A stretch of 46,290 nt of DNA, from assembly GCA_021802645.1 (NCBI GenBank), contig JAJZRO010000019.1, forward strand, positions 1-46,290, written 5' to 3'. Each line of letters opens with the position of its first letter. Position 1 is the stretch's first letter. The stretch is from Deltaproteobacteria bacterium (lineage in GTDB: Bacteria > Desulfobacterota > Desulfobulbia > Desulfobulbales > Desulfurivibrionaceae). Positions 24,899-35,814 of this stretch are shown here, piece by piece. The notes below the pieces were generated by a model, which did no database searches, had not been told where the DNA came from, and saw nothing but the letters and a program-made list of their open reading frames with translations. The position numbers were made by a program, and so were the translations under genes.

Positions 24899-27489
24899 CG
24901 TTGGATCTCCTTCCAGTTGATGATGCGGTTGTTGCCGCGCCAGAGGCCGAAGATCGCCTCTCCTGCCGGGTCGGGTTCCAGCCAGACAGGAACATTGCCG
25001 TTGATGGTGACCGTGCCGCCGGGTGGGGACGGATCGCTCACCGGGGTGAGGATGATGCTCGCCGTGCCGTTGGCCAGAGTGAGCGGCGAGGCCGGCGTCA
25101 CACTGACCGAGATGGTGCCGTTTTCCACCTTGGCGTAGGCGAACTGCGTGCAGTTGTCCAGGGTGTTGGTCGCCCAGGTAGTGCCATTGTAATAGAAGGC
25201 GAACAAGGGCATGGTGAGCGCGATGTTCTCTGGGCCAAAGGTGTTTTGGATCACCCCTTCGCCGTACCGGATGGTGTTGCCGGCCGGGACGATGATCTTG
25301 GGCAGGTCGCCGGTGGCGGTGGTGACGCCGTCGCTGTCGGTAAGGTTGTTTACGGTGATGGCCAGCGTCGCGGTGAAGGAACCGACCCTGGCCTGGTCCG
25401 TGTCGGTGGGCGGGGTGCGGGTGTAGGTGAAGGAGTCATTGCCCAGCGTTACGACGAGCGGCGCCGGCGTATCGGTGATTACTGCCGAGGCCGGGTCCGG
25501 TACCGAGGCCACGGCCAGCTTGGTCGCGTTGTTCGCCCCGTTCTGGAGCGTGTCGTTGGTGGGATAGCCGAGGGAAAAGCTGGCAATGGTGAGTTTCCGG
25601 AAATCGCTCCGGTAGTTCTGCACCTGGCCAAGCAGTTTGTTCCAGGCCGCCACCGTGATCTGGGGCCGGGTACCATAAGAGAAAGGCTGGCCGGTATAGG
25701 TGAAGCCGTTGCAGGGGTTGGCGAGCGTGCCGTTGGTCACCGCGGTGGTGAACTGATCGGGATAGAAGCGACCGATGGCGGCACTGGTGGAGGGAGGGAT
25801 GATGACGCCGGGCACCAGGTATTCGGGCGGGGCGGCGGTGATGGTGAAGACCCCCACCTCGGAGATGGTCTGGTTGGAGATAGTCTTGCTGCCTGCGTCC
25901 GCGGCCAGCAGGTCGATACTGCTCTGGCCGAGACTGCCAAGGTTGCCGCCGGTCGGTGCCACCAGAGTGAGCGACAGGGGGATGGCGTTGAGTCGGAAGT
26001 TGGGGGTGACGGCGTTGTCGCAAAATTGGCTGTTTGTTTCCGTGTCATTCACCCACTGCACGCCCTTGACCCGCAGGTTGAAGGATTCGCCCGCCTTTTT
26101 GAATTTGGTGCAGGAACCGTTCAGGCTGGCGCAGTCGGCGTTCGGATCCGGACTTTCCACGCAAAGGCCAGCGGGCCGCACCACGAAGGTGTCGTTGCCG
26201 TCAAGAATGGTCGTGCCGTCGTTGTAGGCGAGGTCCAGGCGAATCTGGCCGGCGTCGCTGTATTTCACGGTAAAGGTGGCGTCGCCGCTCGCGTTGAAGG
26301 TGAGTGGGATGGTGGTGGGAACCCCGGCATTGACCTGGGTGCCGTTGATGTAAACCGGTTGGATGCCGGTGTTCGGGTTGACGTAACTCAGGAGGAAGGT
26401 GATGTTTTTGGTCACCGAGGTGAAAAGGTCCTGACAGCGACGGGGCGAGCCGCTGCGGCTGGCTGCGGAGAGTGTGATGGCGCTGGACGTTTTGTTGGCG
26501 ATCTGAGTGGGGATGCTGAAGACGAAACCGCTGTCGGCAAACGTGATGGTGCAGTCGCCAGCCACGCCGTTTTCCCGGCAGAGGTAAGGGGCAACCGGGT
26601 CGGCGCTGGCAATGCCGATGGTGACGACGCCTGGCGTGTTCTGCCGGAATTGCATGTCCAGGCTGCCGCCCGTGAAGGTGCGGGTCGCCCCGTTGATCCA
26701 GCCGGTCGCGGGCAACATGGTGATGGTCACCATGCCGTTGTACAAGGTCGAGCAGTCGGGGTTTTGGCAGACCTTGATCGTAATGGTCTCGGGCTGGCAG
26801 GTCAGTCCCTGGCCGTCGTGCCAGATCTCGTAGTGATCCACGTTGCTGGTGGCCGTGGTGTTGGTGGCGCCCTGGGTGGGGGTGGAACCGGTATCGCTCC
26901 AGGAGCCGGTGCCATTGGGTAGTCGGCCGATGTCCTTGCTGGCGGAGTTGTGGTTTGCCAGGCTGAGGCCGCAGCTGGACGGCACGTCCCATTGGTCGGT
27001 GGGGGAGGTTTTGTAATATTTCAGGTAGTCCACCACCACCGGGGCGTTGGGCCGGAGCGACTGGACGGTATCGGTCAGGAGCAATTCCCCGCTTTCGGGG
27101 CTGATATTGGCAATGCGGTACACGATGAAGGTCCCGGCCGGGAAGGTGGTCGGGGTCGTGCAGAGCGGACTGGGACAGTTATTGTCGGAGTATTGGGCGC
27201 CGCCGGGCAGGTAGGCGGTGGCCCGGTTGCTGCCGCTGCCGAGGGCGACGCCGGTGTCGGTATTGCTGTCGTGGTAGTAGAGCTTCCAGCCCGAGATATT
27301 GGTCTGTTGCAGGAAATAGAGCTCGACGAACTCGAGGTTGCCTTGGCCACCGCCGCCGGAGAAGAGTTCGTTGAGCACCACCTTGCCGCCGTTGGTGGTG
27401 GAACACTGGAGATCGAGGGCGGCCGCCGAGCCAGCCATGGCGAGGAGCAGCAGGGGGACAAGCAGCAGGGAGTGGAGTGGTCTGCCCAT
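24895..27489 (-). CDS. mshQ: MshQ-like large exported protein with lamin-tail and DUF6701 domains
   Basis: An 864-residue exported protein. The ATG at 27489 gives a signal peptide (PLHSLLLVPLLLLAMAGSAAA). Residues about 30-170 resemble a lamin-tail domain (VVLNELFSGGG, then FVELYFLQQTNISGWKLYY). Middle beta-sandwich repeats include several Cys pairs (NPDCSTLYNG, RENGVAGDC). The C-terminal 400 residues match DUF6701/MshQ, ending with the characteristic AIFGLWRGNNRIINWKE. In MSHA loci MshQ is thought to be a large tip-associated adhesin-like component, not proven here. The start is 1 base from the dus stop, and mshC overlaps by 4. Confidence 0.85.
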   Translation of the reverse strand: MGRPLHSLLLVPLLLLAMAGSAAALDLQCSTTNGGKVVLNELFSGGGGQGNLEFVELYFLQQTNISGWKLYYHDSNTDTGVALGSGSNRATAYLPGGAQYSDNNCPSPLCTTPTTFPAGTFIVYRIANISPESGELLLTDTVQSLRPNAPVVVDYLKYYKTSPTDQWDVPSSCGLSLANHNSASKDIGRLPNGTGSWSDTGSTPTQGATNTTATSNVDHYEIWHDGQGLTCQPETITIKVCQNPDCSTLYNGMVTITMLPATGWINGATRTFTGGSLDMQFRQNTPGVVTIGIASADPVAPYLCRENGVAGDCTITFADSGFVFSIPTQIANKTSSAITLSAASRSGSPRRCQDLFTSVTKNITFLLSYVNPNTGIQPVYINGTQVNAGVPTTIPLTFNASGDATFTVKYSDAGQIRLDLAYNDGTTILDGNDTFVVRPAGLCVESPDPNADCASLNGSCTKFKKAGESFNLRVKGVQWVNDTETNSQFCDNAVTPNFRLNAIPLSLTLVAPTGGNLGSLGQSSIDLLAADAGSKTISNQTISEVGVFTITAAPPEYLVPGVIIPPSTSAAIGRFYPDQFTTAVTNGTLANPCNGFTYTGQPFSYGTRPQITVAAWNKLLGQVQNYRSDFRKLTIASFSLGYPTNDTLQNGANNATKLAVASVPDPASAVITDTPAPLVVTLGNDSFTYTRTPPTDTDQARVGSFTATLAITVNNLTDSDGVTTATGDLPKIIVPAGNTIRYGEGVIQNTFGPENIALTMPLFAFYYNGTTWATNTLDNCTQFAYAKVENGTISVSVTPASPLTLANGTASIILTPVSDPSPPGGTVTINGNVPVWLEPDPAGEAIFGLWRGNNRIINWKEIQR

Positions 27490-27490
27490 G

Positions 27491-28441
<951 letters not shown>

Positions 28442-28455
28442 GGGGGCTGATGGAG

Positions 28456-28488
28456 AAAAAAGAAGGGCCGGGAGTTGTCCCGGCCCTA
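28456..28488 (-). terminator. intrinsic terminator after tkt
   Basis: On the minus strand GGGCCGGGA (28486-28478) pairs with TCCCGGCCC (28473-28465) with a 4-base loop, followed by TTCTTTTTT. It lies between tkt and dus and would cut or attenuate transcription into dus and the msh genes. Confidence 0.85.
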
Positions 28489-28510
28489 TGATTGATGCAG
28501 GGTCACCTTT

Positions 28511-30508
28511 TTAGCTCATAACCGCTTCCACGGCCTTGACCACGTTGTCCACGGTGAAGCCGAAGTAGCTGAAGAGCTGCTCGGCCGGGGCGGATTCGCC
28601 GAAGCGGTCGAGCCCCACCACCTTGCCGGCAAGGCCCACGTACTTGTACCAGCCGTCGCTCACCCCGGCCTCCACCGCCACCCGGGCGGTGACCGCCGCC
28701 GGCAGCACCGATTCGCGGTAGGCTGCATCCTGGGCGTCGAAGACATTGGTGCAGGGCATGGAGACCACCCGTACCTTCTTGCCCTTGTCCGCCAGGGCCT
28801 TGGCCGCGTTCATGGCCAATTCCACCTCGGAGCCGGTGGCGATGAGAATGGCGTCCGGCGTGTTGCAGCCGCAGTCGAGGAGGATATACCCACCCCGGGC
28901 GATGTTCTTGAGCTGCTCGTCGGTGCGGGTCATATGCGGCAGGTTCTGGCGGGAAAGCGCCAGGCAGCTCGGGCCGTCCTGCTTCTCCACCGCCGCCTTC
29001 CAGGCCATTGCCGTCTCCACCCCGTCGCAGGGGCGCCAGGTATGGCAGTTGGGGATCATCCTGAGGGTCGCCACCTGTTCCACCGGCTGGTGGGTGGGGC
29101 CGTCCTCGCCGAGGCCGATGGAGTCGTGGGTGAGCACCTCGATGGTGTGCGCCTTCATCAGGGCCGACATGCGGATGGCGTTCCGCGCATACTCCGAGAA
29201 GATGAGGAAGGTGGCGCCGTAGGGGATGAAGCCGCCGTGCAGGGCGATACCGTTCATGATGGCGGCCATGCCGAACTCGCGCACCCCGTAGAAGACGTAG
29301 TTGCCGCTCGCCTCGTTCTGGATGCCCTTGCTGCCCGACCAGAGGGTGAGGTTGGAGCCGGCGAGGTCCGCCGAGCCGCCGAGGAGTTCGGGCAGCAGCG
29401 GGCCGTAGCCGTTCAGGCAATTCTGCGAGGCCTTGCGGGTGGCGACCTTCTCTGCCTTGGCATTGACCGCGGCGATGTAGGCGCCCGCCTTCTCCCGCCA
29501 ATCGGCCGGGAGTTTGCCGGACAAACGGCGTTCCAGTTCCGCGGCCAGTTCCGGGTGGGCGGCCTGGTAGGCGGCAAAGCGGTCGTTCCAGGCAGCCTCG
29601 CGGTCGGCGCCTTTTTTCTTCGCATCCCAGCCGGCGTAGACTTCGGCCGGGATCTCGAAGGGCGGATACTGCCAGCCCAGCGCCTCGCGGGTGAGCTTGA
29701 TCTCGTCGTCGCCCAGCGGGGCGCCGTGGCACACCTCCTTGCCCTGCTTGTTGGGCGAGCCAAAGCCGATGATGGTCTTGCAGCAGATGAGCGAAGGTTT
29801 ATCCGTGACCTGTTTGGCCTCGGCCGTGGCCTTCTGCACCGCCGCGGCGTCGTGGCCGTCCACCCCTTCGATCACATGCCAGCCGTAGGCACGGAAGCGG
29901 GCTGGGGTGTTGTCGGTGAACCACCCTTTCACCTCGCCGTCGATGGAGATGCCGTTGTCGTCATAGAAGACGATGAGCTTGCCCAGTTTGAGCGTGCCGG
30001 CCAGCGAGCACGCCTCGTGGGAGATGCCTTCCATCATGCAGCCGTCACCCATGAAGACATAGGTGTGGTGGTCGATGATCGTATGGCCAGGCCGGTTGAA
30101 TTGGCCAGCCAGGGTTTTTTCGGCGATGGCCATGCCCACCGCGTTGGCGATACCCTGGCCTAAGGGGCCGGTGGTGGTCTCCACGCCTGGGGTGTAGCCG
30201 TATTCGGGATGGCCCGGGGTTTTCGAATGGAGCTGGCGGAAGTTTTTGATCTCCGCCATCGGCACCTCGTAGCCGGTGAGATGGAGCAGGGAATAAATGA
30301 GCATGGAGCCGTGGCCGTTCGAGAGCACGAAGCGGTCGCGGTTGGCCCACTTGGGGTTGGCCGGATTGTGGTTCAGGAAGTCGTTCCACACCACCTCGGC
30401 GATATCGGCCATGCCCATGGGCGCGCCGGGGTGGCCGGATTTGGCCTTCTGGATGGCGTCCATGCTGAGGGCGCGGATGGCGTTGGCAAGTTCTCTGCGG
30501 GTGGGCAT
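28511..30508 (-). CDS. tkt: transketolase
   Basis: A 665-residue thiamine-diphosphate enzyme of the pentose phosphate pathway, which moves two-carbon ketol groups between sugar phosphates. [31 protein letters not shown], the ThDP motif beginning at [13 protein letters not shown] and [14 protein letters not shown] are classic; the C-terminal half has [17 protein letters not shown]. Length matches E. coli TktA (663). GGAGGAGACT stands immediately before the ATG. It is 49 bases after lptE. A terminator follows. Confidence 0.97.
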   Translation of the reverse strand: MPTRRELANAIRALSMDAIQKAKSGHPGAPMGMADIAEVVWNDFLNHNPANPKWANRDRFVLSNGHGSMLIYSLLHLTGYEVPMAEIKNFRQLHSKTPGHPEYGYTPGVETTTGPLGQGIANAVGMAIAEKTLAGQFNRPGHTIIDHHTYVFMGDGCMMEGISHEACSLAGTLKLGKLIVFYDDNGISIDGEVKGWFTDNTPARFRAYGWHVIEGVDGHDAAAVQKATAEAKQVTDKPSLICCKTIIGFGSPNKQGKEVCHGAPLGDDEIKLTREALGWQYPPFEIPAEVYAGWDAKKKGADREAAWNDRFAAYQAAHPELAAELERRLSGKLPADWREKAGAYIAAVNAKAEKVATRKASQNCLNGYGPLLPELLGGSADLAGSNLTLWSGSKGIQNEASGNYVFYGVREFGMAAIMNGIALHGGFIPYGATFLIFSEYARNAIRMSALMKAHTIEVLTHDSIGLGEDGPTHQPVEQVATLRMIPNCHTWRPCDGVETAMAWKAAVEKQDGPSCLALSRQNLPHMTRTDEQLKNIARGGYILLDCGCNTPDAILIATGSEVELAMNAAKALADKGKKVRVVSMPCTNVFDAQDAAYRESVLPAAVTARVAVEAGVSDGWYKYVGLAGKVVGLDRFGESAPAEQLFSYFGFTVDNVVKAVEAVMS

Positions 30509-30557
30509 AGTCTCCTCCGGGCGATGATGATGGGTATCGTCTGGTCGTGTGCGTTGG

Positions 30558-31181
30558 TTAGCGATTGAGGCGCGGCGCCGGAGTCATGGCCGGCCTGGGG
30601 GCGGTGGCGGGCGCTGTTCCTTCCATGCCGCCGTGGCGCCGGTTTTTTGAGAGTACCCGGAAGAGGCGGATGTAGATCTGCTCACCCAGTTTGTCGGTGA
30701 GCGTCTGCAGGGCCTGGCGCTTATTGACGTCGGTCTGCGCGGTGCTGCCACCAAGGTTGTAGGTCTCTTCCAGGCTATAGCCGTTCATCTGCCAGAGGAT
30801 GCGGTTGGTGGCCACTTCCTTGACGGTGTAGTTGACGGTCAGCACCGCCTTCAAACTCTTGGCGGTGTCGGTGATGTCGTAGGAGAGGCCCGGATAGCTT
30901 ACCGAGGTCACGGTGCCGTTAAGCACGTAATCGGCCTCGGCCTGGCTGCCCACCAGGGTGATGCGTTTCGACTGCATGAGCCAGTCGCTGATGGCGTTGC
31001 GGATGTTTGTTTCGAGGTTGAGCTCGTTGGTGGAGTTGGGCCACACCGGCACATAGAGGCGTACCTGGGGCCCCAGTTCCTCATCGGGCAGCATGTTGGG
31101 GTTGTAGTACCCGCAACCGGCCATGGTGAGGAGCAGGAGCAACAGCGGCAGCAGACGCAATGAAAGGGAGTTTCTTGCCAT
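30558..31181 (-). CDS. lptE: LPS-assembly lipoprotein LptE
   Basis: A 207-residue lipoprotein. The signal peptide ends in the lipobox MAGC with Cys23, followed by GYYN, the usual CGY start of mature LptE. The mid part ([15 protein letters not shown], then [13 protein letters not shown]) fits the LptE/RlpB family, the plug of the LptD barrel that inserts LPS into the outer membrane. It lies 3 bases after leuS, the same leuS-lptE order as in enterobacteria, which supports the assignment. The C-terminus has a Pro/Ala/Arg-rich tail. Confidence 0.88.
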   Translation of the reverse strand: MARNSLSLRLLPLLLLLLTMAGCGYYNPNMLPDEELGPQVRLYVPVWPNSTNELNLETNIRNAISDWLMQSKRITLVGSQAEADYVLNGTVTSVSYPGLSYDITDTAKSLKAVLTVNYTVKEVATNRILWQMNGYSLEETYNLGGSTAQTDVNKRQALQTLTDKLGEQIYIRLFRVLSKNRRHGGMEGTAPATAPRPAMTPAPRLNR

Positions 31182-31184
31182 GGG

Positions 31185-33677
31185 CTACACCACGATGTTG
31201 ATCAGTTTGTTGGGCACCACGATGACCTTCCTGGCCGGCTTGCCTTCCATGAATTTCTGCACCTTGTCGTCGGCCAGGGCCAGGGCCCTGAGTTGTTCTT
31301 CATCGGTGTCCGGCGCCACGGCGAGGCGGCTGCGCACCTTGCCGCAGATCTGGACCACGATGGTGAGTTCTTCTTCCTTGGCCGCCGCCGGGTCGAAGGC
31401 GGGCCAGGGCAGGCCGTCGAGGGACTCGCCATGACCGATCCGCTGCCAGAGTTCGGCCGTGAGATGGGGCACCATGGGGGAAAGGAGGATCAGGATCGTT
31501 TCCACCGCCGCCCGAGCCACGGCTGGCTCCACCGCCTCCTTCGTTTCTTCCGCGGTGAGGGTGAAAAGGGTATTGGTCAGCTCCATCACCGCGCTGATGG
31601 CGGTATTGAAGTGGAACTTGCCATCGAGGTCGCCGCTCACCTTGCGGATGGTCTGATGGGTCTTGCGGTGGAGGCTGCGGCTTGCCTCGTTCAGTTCGGT
31701 CGGGATGGCGGTCGGAGCCGCGTGCAGGGTGGCGAGGCGGTCGTTCACAAAGCGGTAGATGCGGTTCAGGAAGCGGTAGGCGCCTTCGACCCCCTGGTCG
31801 TTCCAGTCGAGGTCGCGCTCGGGCGGCGCGGCAAAGAGGCTGAAGAGGCGCACCGTATCGGCGCCGTAGCGGTCGATCAGTTCGTTGGGGTCCACCACGT
31901 TGCCCTTGGACTTGCTCATCTTGGAGCCGTCCTTGATCACCATGCCCTGGGTGAGCAGGTTGGTGAAGGGCTCGTCCACTGTGAGGTAGCCGAGGTCGCG
32001 CAGCACCTTGGTGAAAAAGCGGGAGTAGAGGAGGTGGAGGATGGCGTGCTCCACGCCGCCAATGTACTGGTCCACCGGCAGCCAGTAGTCCACCGCCTGC
32101 TTCTCCAGCGGGCCGTCGGTGAACTGCGGGCAGGCGTAGCGGGCGAAGTACCAGGAGGACTCGACAAAGGTATCCATGGTGTCGGTCTCCCGCCTGGCTT
32201 CCCCGCCGCACTTGGGGCAGGTGGTGCGGTAGAAGCTCTCGAGCGTATGAAGCGGCGATTTGCCCGATTTCTCGAACTGCACGTCGGTGGGCAGGGTCAC
32301 CGGCAGGTCTTTTTCCGGCACCGGCTGCACCCCGCACTGCTCGCAGTAGAGCATGGGGATGGGCGCACCCCAGTACCGCTGGCGGGAGATGCCCCAGTCG
32401 CGCAACCGGTAGGTGGTGCGACCCTGGCCAAAGCCTTCCTTGGCGGCGTGGTCGGTGATCGCCTTCTTCGCTGCCTGGGAGTCAAGGCTGGTGAAAGAGC
32501 CGGAGGCGACGAGGGTGCCGGAGCCTTCGTGGGCCGCGGCCATGGTCCCTGGATCAAGCGGCTCGCCGGCCGGCTGTACCACGACCGTGATCGGTAGCTG
32601 GTATTTCCGGGCGAACTCGAAATCGCGCTGGTCGTGGGCCGGCACCGCCATCACCGCGCCGGTGCCGTACTCCATGAGCACGAAGTTGGCGGCATAGACC
32701 GGCAGCTTGTCGCCGGTAAAGGGGTTCACGCAATAGCCGCCGGTGAAGACCCCCTCCTTCTCCACCTCCTCGTCCGGCTTGCGGCGCTGTTTTTCCTGGC
32801 GGGTGCGTTCGACGAACTCCCGCACCGCCGCTTCCTGGCCGGTGCCGCGGCTCAATTCCACCACCAGCGGGTGTTCCGGGGCCACCGACATGAAGGTGGC
32901 ACCGAAGACGGTGTCCGGCCGGGTGGTGAAGATGGTGAGGGCACCCGCGCCGGAAGCGAGCGGAAAGTTGATCTCGGCGCCCACACTCTTGCCGATCCAG
33001 TTGCGCTGCATGGTGAGCACCTTCTCCGGCCAGCCGGTGAGGCGGTCGCAGTCGGCGAGCAGTTCGTCGGCATAGGCGGTGATCTTGAAGAACCAGCCGT
33101 TCATCTCCCGAGGCATCACCGGCTGGTCGCAACGCCAGCAGGTGCCGTCGATCACCTGTTCGTTGGCGAGCACCGTCTGGCAGGTCTCGCACCAGTTGAC
33201 CGTGGTCACCTTCTGGTAGACGAGCCCCTTTTCGTACATCTTGGTGAAGAAGAGCTGCTCCCAGCGGTAGTACTCCGGGGTGCAGGTGGCGAGTTCGCGA
33301 TCCCAGTCGTAGCTGAGCCCCATGCGCTGGAGCTGACCCTTCATGTAGTCGATGTTCTCGAAGGTCCACTTCGCCGGGTGGGTATTGTGCTTGATGGCGG
33401 CGTTTTCCGCCGGCAGGCCGAAGGCGTCCCAGCCCATGGGGTGGATGACGTTCATGCCGCGCATCCGCTGGTAGCGGGCCACCACGTCGCCGATGGTGTA
33501 GTTGCGCACGTGGCCCATGTGGATGCGGCCCGAAGGGTAGGGGAACATCTCCAGCAGATAATATTTCTTGCGGCCGGGGTCGGTGCTTACCTTGAAGCTC
33601 TTGTTGGTGAGCCAATGGGTGCGCCATTTCTCTTCAATGGCCTGGAAATCGTAGCGCGTGGTATCGGGCGTGGTCAT
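31185..33677 (-). CDS. leuS: leucyl-tRNA synthetase
   Basis: An 830-residue class I synthetase. HMGH (53-56) and KMSKS (586-590) form the catalytic site; the editing domain CP1 has [17 protein letters not shown] zinc-like Cys set is present ([31 protein letters not shown]). The length is typical for bacterial LeuRS. It begins the run leuS-lptE-tkt. Confidence 0.97.
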   Translation of the reverse strand: MTTPDTTRYDFQAIEEKWRTHWLTNKSFKVSTDPGRKKYYLLEMFPYPSGRIHMGHVRNYTIGDVVARYQRMRGMNVIHPMGWDAFGLPAENAAIKHNTHPAKWTFENIDYMKGQLQRMGLSYDWDRELATCTPEYYRWEQLFFTKMYEKGLVYQKVTTVNWCETCQTVLANEQVIDGTCWRCDQPVMPREMNGWFFKITAYADELLADCDRLTGWPEKVLTMQRNWIGKSVGAEINFPLASGAGALTIFTTRPDTVFGATFMSVAPEHPLVVELSRGTGQEAAVREFVERTRQEKQRRKPDEEVEKEGVFTGGYCVNPFTGDKLPVYAANFVLMEYGTGAVMAVPAHDQRDFEFARKYQLPITVVVQPAGEPLDPGTMAAAHEGSGTLVASGSFTSLDSQAAKKAITDHAAKEGFGQGRTTYRLRDWGISRQRYWGAPIPMLYCEQCGVQPVPEKDLPVTLPTDVQFEKSGKSPLHTLESFYRTTCPKCGGEARRETDTMDTFVESSWYFARYACPQFTDGPLEKQAVDYWLPVDQYIGGVEHAILHLLYSRFFTKVLRDLGYLTVDEPFTNLLTQGMVIKDGSKMSKSKGNVVDPNELIDRYGADTVRLFSLFAAPPERDLDWNDQGVEGAYRFLNRIYRFVNDRLATLHAAPTAIPTELNEASRSLHRKTHQTIRKVSGDLDGKFHFNTAISAVMELTNTLFTLTAEETKEAVEPAVARAAVETILILLSPMVPHLTAELWQRIGHGESLDGLPWPAFDPAAAKEEELTIVVQICGKVRSRLAVAPDTDEEQLRALALADDKVQKFMEGKPARKVIVVPNKLINIVV

Positions 33678-33799
33678 GAGATCCGTATGGTATTTGCTTG
33701 AAATTTCAAAGGGTATCCCTCAGCGACGCTCTCGGCTCGTTGAGCGTTGGGTGCACCTTGGTTATTACTTGACCGGCGCTCAAAATACAACCGCCTTCC

Positions 33800-35173
33800 T
33801 CACTGTTGGGCGGGGAAATCGTGGTGCGCCAGGTTTTCGAAGGTGGTGAACTGATTGAGGAAGGCCAGTTCCACCGTGCCGGTGGGGCCGTTGCGCTGTT
33901 TGCCGATGATCAACTCGGCGATGCCGCGTTTGGGGTTGTCCTCGGCCTTGTTGTAGACTTCGTCCCGATAGATGAAGCAGATGAGGTCGGCGTCCTGCTC
34001 GATGGCGCCCGATTCGCGGAGGTCGGAGAGCTGCGGCCGCTTGTTGGGGCGGTTTTCCAGGCTGCGGTTGAGCTGGGAGAGCGCGATGACCGGGATATGG
34101 AGTTCTTTGGCCATGGCCTTCAAGGAGCGGGAGATCTCGCTGATCTCCTGCTCGCGGGAGGGCACGTTGCTGCGGCCGCGCATGAGCTGGAGGTAGTCCA
34201 CCACGATGAGGCCGATGTTGTGCTCGGTCTTGAGGCGCCGCGCCTTGGCCCGCATCTCGAGCACGGTGAGGGCCGGGGTGTCGTCGATGAACATCGGGGC
34301 GTCGAGCAGCATATTGTAGGCCCGGGTCAGCCTGGGCCAGTCCTGCTCCTTCAGAAAGCCGGTGCGCAACCGTTGGGCATCCACCCGGCTCACCGAGCAG
34401 AGCATCCGCAGCCCCAGTTGCTCCTTGGACATTTCCAGGCTGAAGATCCCCACTGGCACCTTGTGGATCATGGCGGCATGTTGCACCATGTTCATGGCCA
34501 GCGCGGTCTTGCCCATGCTGGGCCGACCGGCCAGGATGATCAGGTCCGAGCGCTGGAGGCCGGCGGTCATCTTGTCGAAGTCGTGGTAGTCGGTGGGTAC
34601 CCCGGTGATGTGCTCCTTGCGCTCGTAGAGCTGCTCCACGTGCTTGAAGGTGGCGTTGATCACCGTCTTCATCGGATGGACCGACTGGGCGCTCTTGGAG
34701 CGGGAGATGTCGAAAACGGTCTGCTCCACCTCGTCGAGCAGGCCATCGATGTCGTCCTGCTCCTCGTAACAACGGCTGGCGATCTCGGTACTGGTATGAA
34801 TCAGCCGGCGCAGAATCGCCTTTTCGCGCACGATCTTGGCGTAGTAGGCGATGTTGGCCGCCACCGGCACGGTATCGGAAAGGGCGGCGAGGTAGCCGGG
34901 ACCGCCGGCCAGATCGAGCTTGCGGGCGTCTTTGAGGGCGTTGCTGACGGTGATGAGATCGAGCGGCTCCCCTTTTTCAAAGAGGCCCGCCATGGTCGCG
35001 AAGATGACCTTGTGGCCGTCGCGGTAGAAATCGTCTTCGGTGAGGAGTTCGGCGGCCTTGGCCATGGCCCCCGCTTGCAGGAGTACGGAGCCGAGCACGC
35101 ACTGTTCCGCCTCGAGATTCTGGGGCGGCAGCCGGTGATGGGAGGAGGAGAGAGCGGTGTTCCCAGCTTCCAT
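33800..35173 (-). CDS. dnaB: replicative DNA helicase
   Basis: A DnaB of 457 residues from the ATG at 35173. PPQNLEAEQCVLGSVLL is the N-terminal domain start; the RecA-like C-terminal domain has Walker A GRPSMGKT (216-223), Walker B as LIVVDYLQLM and the arginine-finger region SLKAMAKEL. TTG at 35203 or GTG at 35194 are in-frame alternative starts; none has a clear Shine-Dalgarno sequence. No intein is present. It follows rplI by 84 bases, which contain a hairpin. Confidence 0.96.
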   Translation of the reverse strand: MEAGNTALSSSHHRLPPQNLEAEQCVLGSVLLQAGAMAKAAELLTEDDFYRDGHKVIFATMAGLFEKGEPLDLITVSNALKDARKLDLAGGPGYLAALSDTVPVAANIAYYAKIVREKAILRRLIHTSTEIASRCYEEQDDIDGLLDEVEQTVFDISRSKSAQSVHPMKTVINATFKHVEQLYERKEHITGVPTDYHDFDKMTAGLQRSDLIILAGRPSMGKTALAMNMVQHAAMIHKVPVGIFSLEMSKEQLGLRMLCSVSRVDAQRLRTGFLKEQDWPRLTRAYNMLLDAPMFIDDTPALTVLEMRAKARRLKTEHNIGLIVVDYLQLMRGRSNVPSREQEISEISRSLKAMAKELHIPVIALSQLNRSLENRPNKRPQLSDLRESGAIEQDADLICFIYRDEVYNKAEDNPKRGIAELIIGKQRNGPTGTVELAFLNQFTTFENLAHHDFPAQQ

Positions 35174-35211
35174 GGTGTCGGTTGCGCTGGGCACAAGAAA
35201 CAAGCGGGGCA

Positions 35212-35237
35212 GGCGGGAGGGTGCCCGTCCTCCCGCC
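35212..35237 (-). other. GC-rich hairpin between rplI and dnaB
   Basis: GGCGGGAGG and CCTCCCGCC form a perfect 9-bp stem with an 8-base loop. No T-run follows on either strand, so it is not a normal terminator. It may act as a processing site or attenuator lowering dnaB relative to the ribosomal genes. Confidence 0.6.
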
Positions 35238-35257
35238 CGTCGCTGTGAGTGCTTCGG

Positions 35258-35716
35258 TTATGCTTCTGCGGCGGTCAGAGCAACTACCTCGACCGTGACG
35301 TCGGCCTTGACCTGATAGCCGACCTTGACCGGGATGCTTTTGCTGCCCAGGGCCTTGATCGGCTCGTCGAGCAGGATCGTCTTCTTGTCGATCTCGATGC
35401 CCTGTTCGGCAAGTTTGGCCGCGATGTCGCTGGCAGTGACCGAACCGAAGAGCTTGCCGTCGTCGCCGGTGCGTTGGGCGATGGTGATGGTTACGGCGGC
35501 GAGCTTCTTGGCCATGGCCTCGGCGGTGGCGCGCTGTTCCTTTTTGCGGGCCTCAATGGCGGCCTTCTGCTTGGCCAGTACGGCAATGTTGCCTTCGGTG
35601 GCAACGGCGGCCAAGTTTTTCGGCAACAGGTAGTTGCGGGCGTAACCGTCCTTGACCTTGACGACATCCCCCTCTTCGCCGAGGGTATCAATGGTTTCCT
35701 TGAGAATGACTTGCAT
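35258..35716 (-). CDS. rplI: 50S ribosomal protein L9
   Basis: A 152-residue L9 that binds 23S rRNA with its N-terminal domain. MQVILKETIDTLGEEGDVV, then VKDGYARNYLLPKNLA (the family signature), a long connecting helix and the C-terminal GKLFGSVTASDIA domain. GGAGG lies 7 bases before the ATG. Confidence 0.98.
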   Translation of the reverse strand: MQVILKETIDTLGEEGDVVKVKDGYARNYLLPKNLAAVATEGNIAVLAKQKAAIEARKKEQRATAEAMAKKLAAVTITIAQRTGDDGKLFGSVTASDIAAKLAEQGIEIDKKTILLDEPIKALGSKSIPVKVGYQVKADVTVEVVALTAAEA

Positions 35717-35814
35717 GGGGTGCCTCCACCTAACCTGATGAATTGTGAATCCGGGTCGGAGTCGTTGTCCAGATGTTTTTATTGTCTTTCGGTTTCCCGA
35801 ATCGTTTCAAAATA

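Noticed and set aside
24901-26922. 673-residue open frame on the plus strand
   Set aside because: Lies antisense to mshQ, which has signal peptide and family signatures; composition is Gly/Val/Arg noise.
33698-33709. Perfect palindrome TTGAAATTTCAA before leuS as an operator
   Set aside because: Twelve bases, AT-rich, single copy and without match to a known operator; too weak to call.
33806-35248. 480-residue plus-strand frame antisense to dnaB
   Set aside because: The minus-strand protein is clearly DnaB; the plus frame has no domain.
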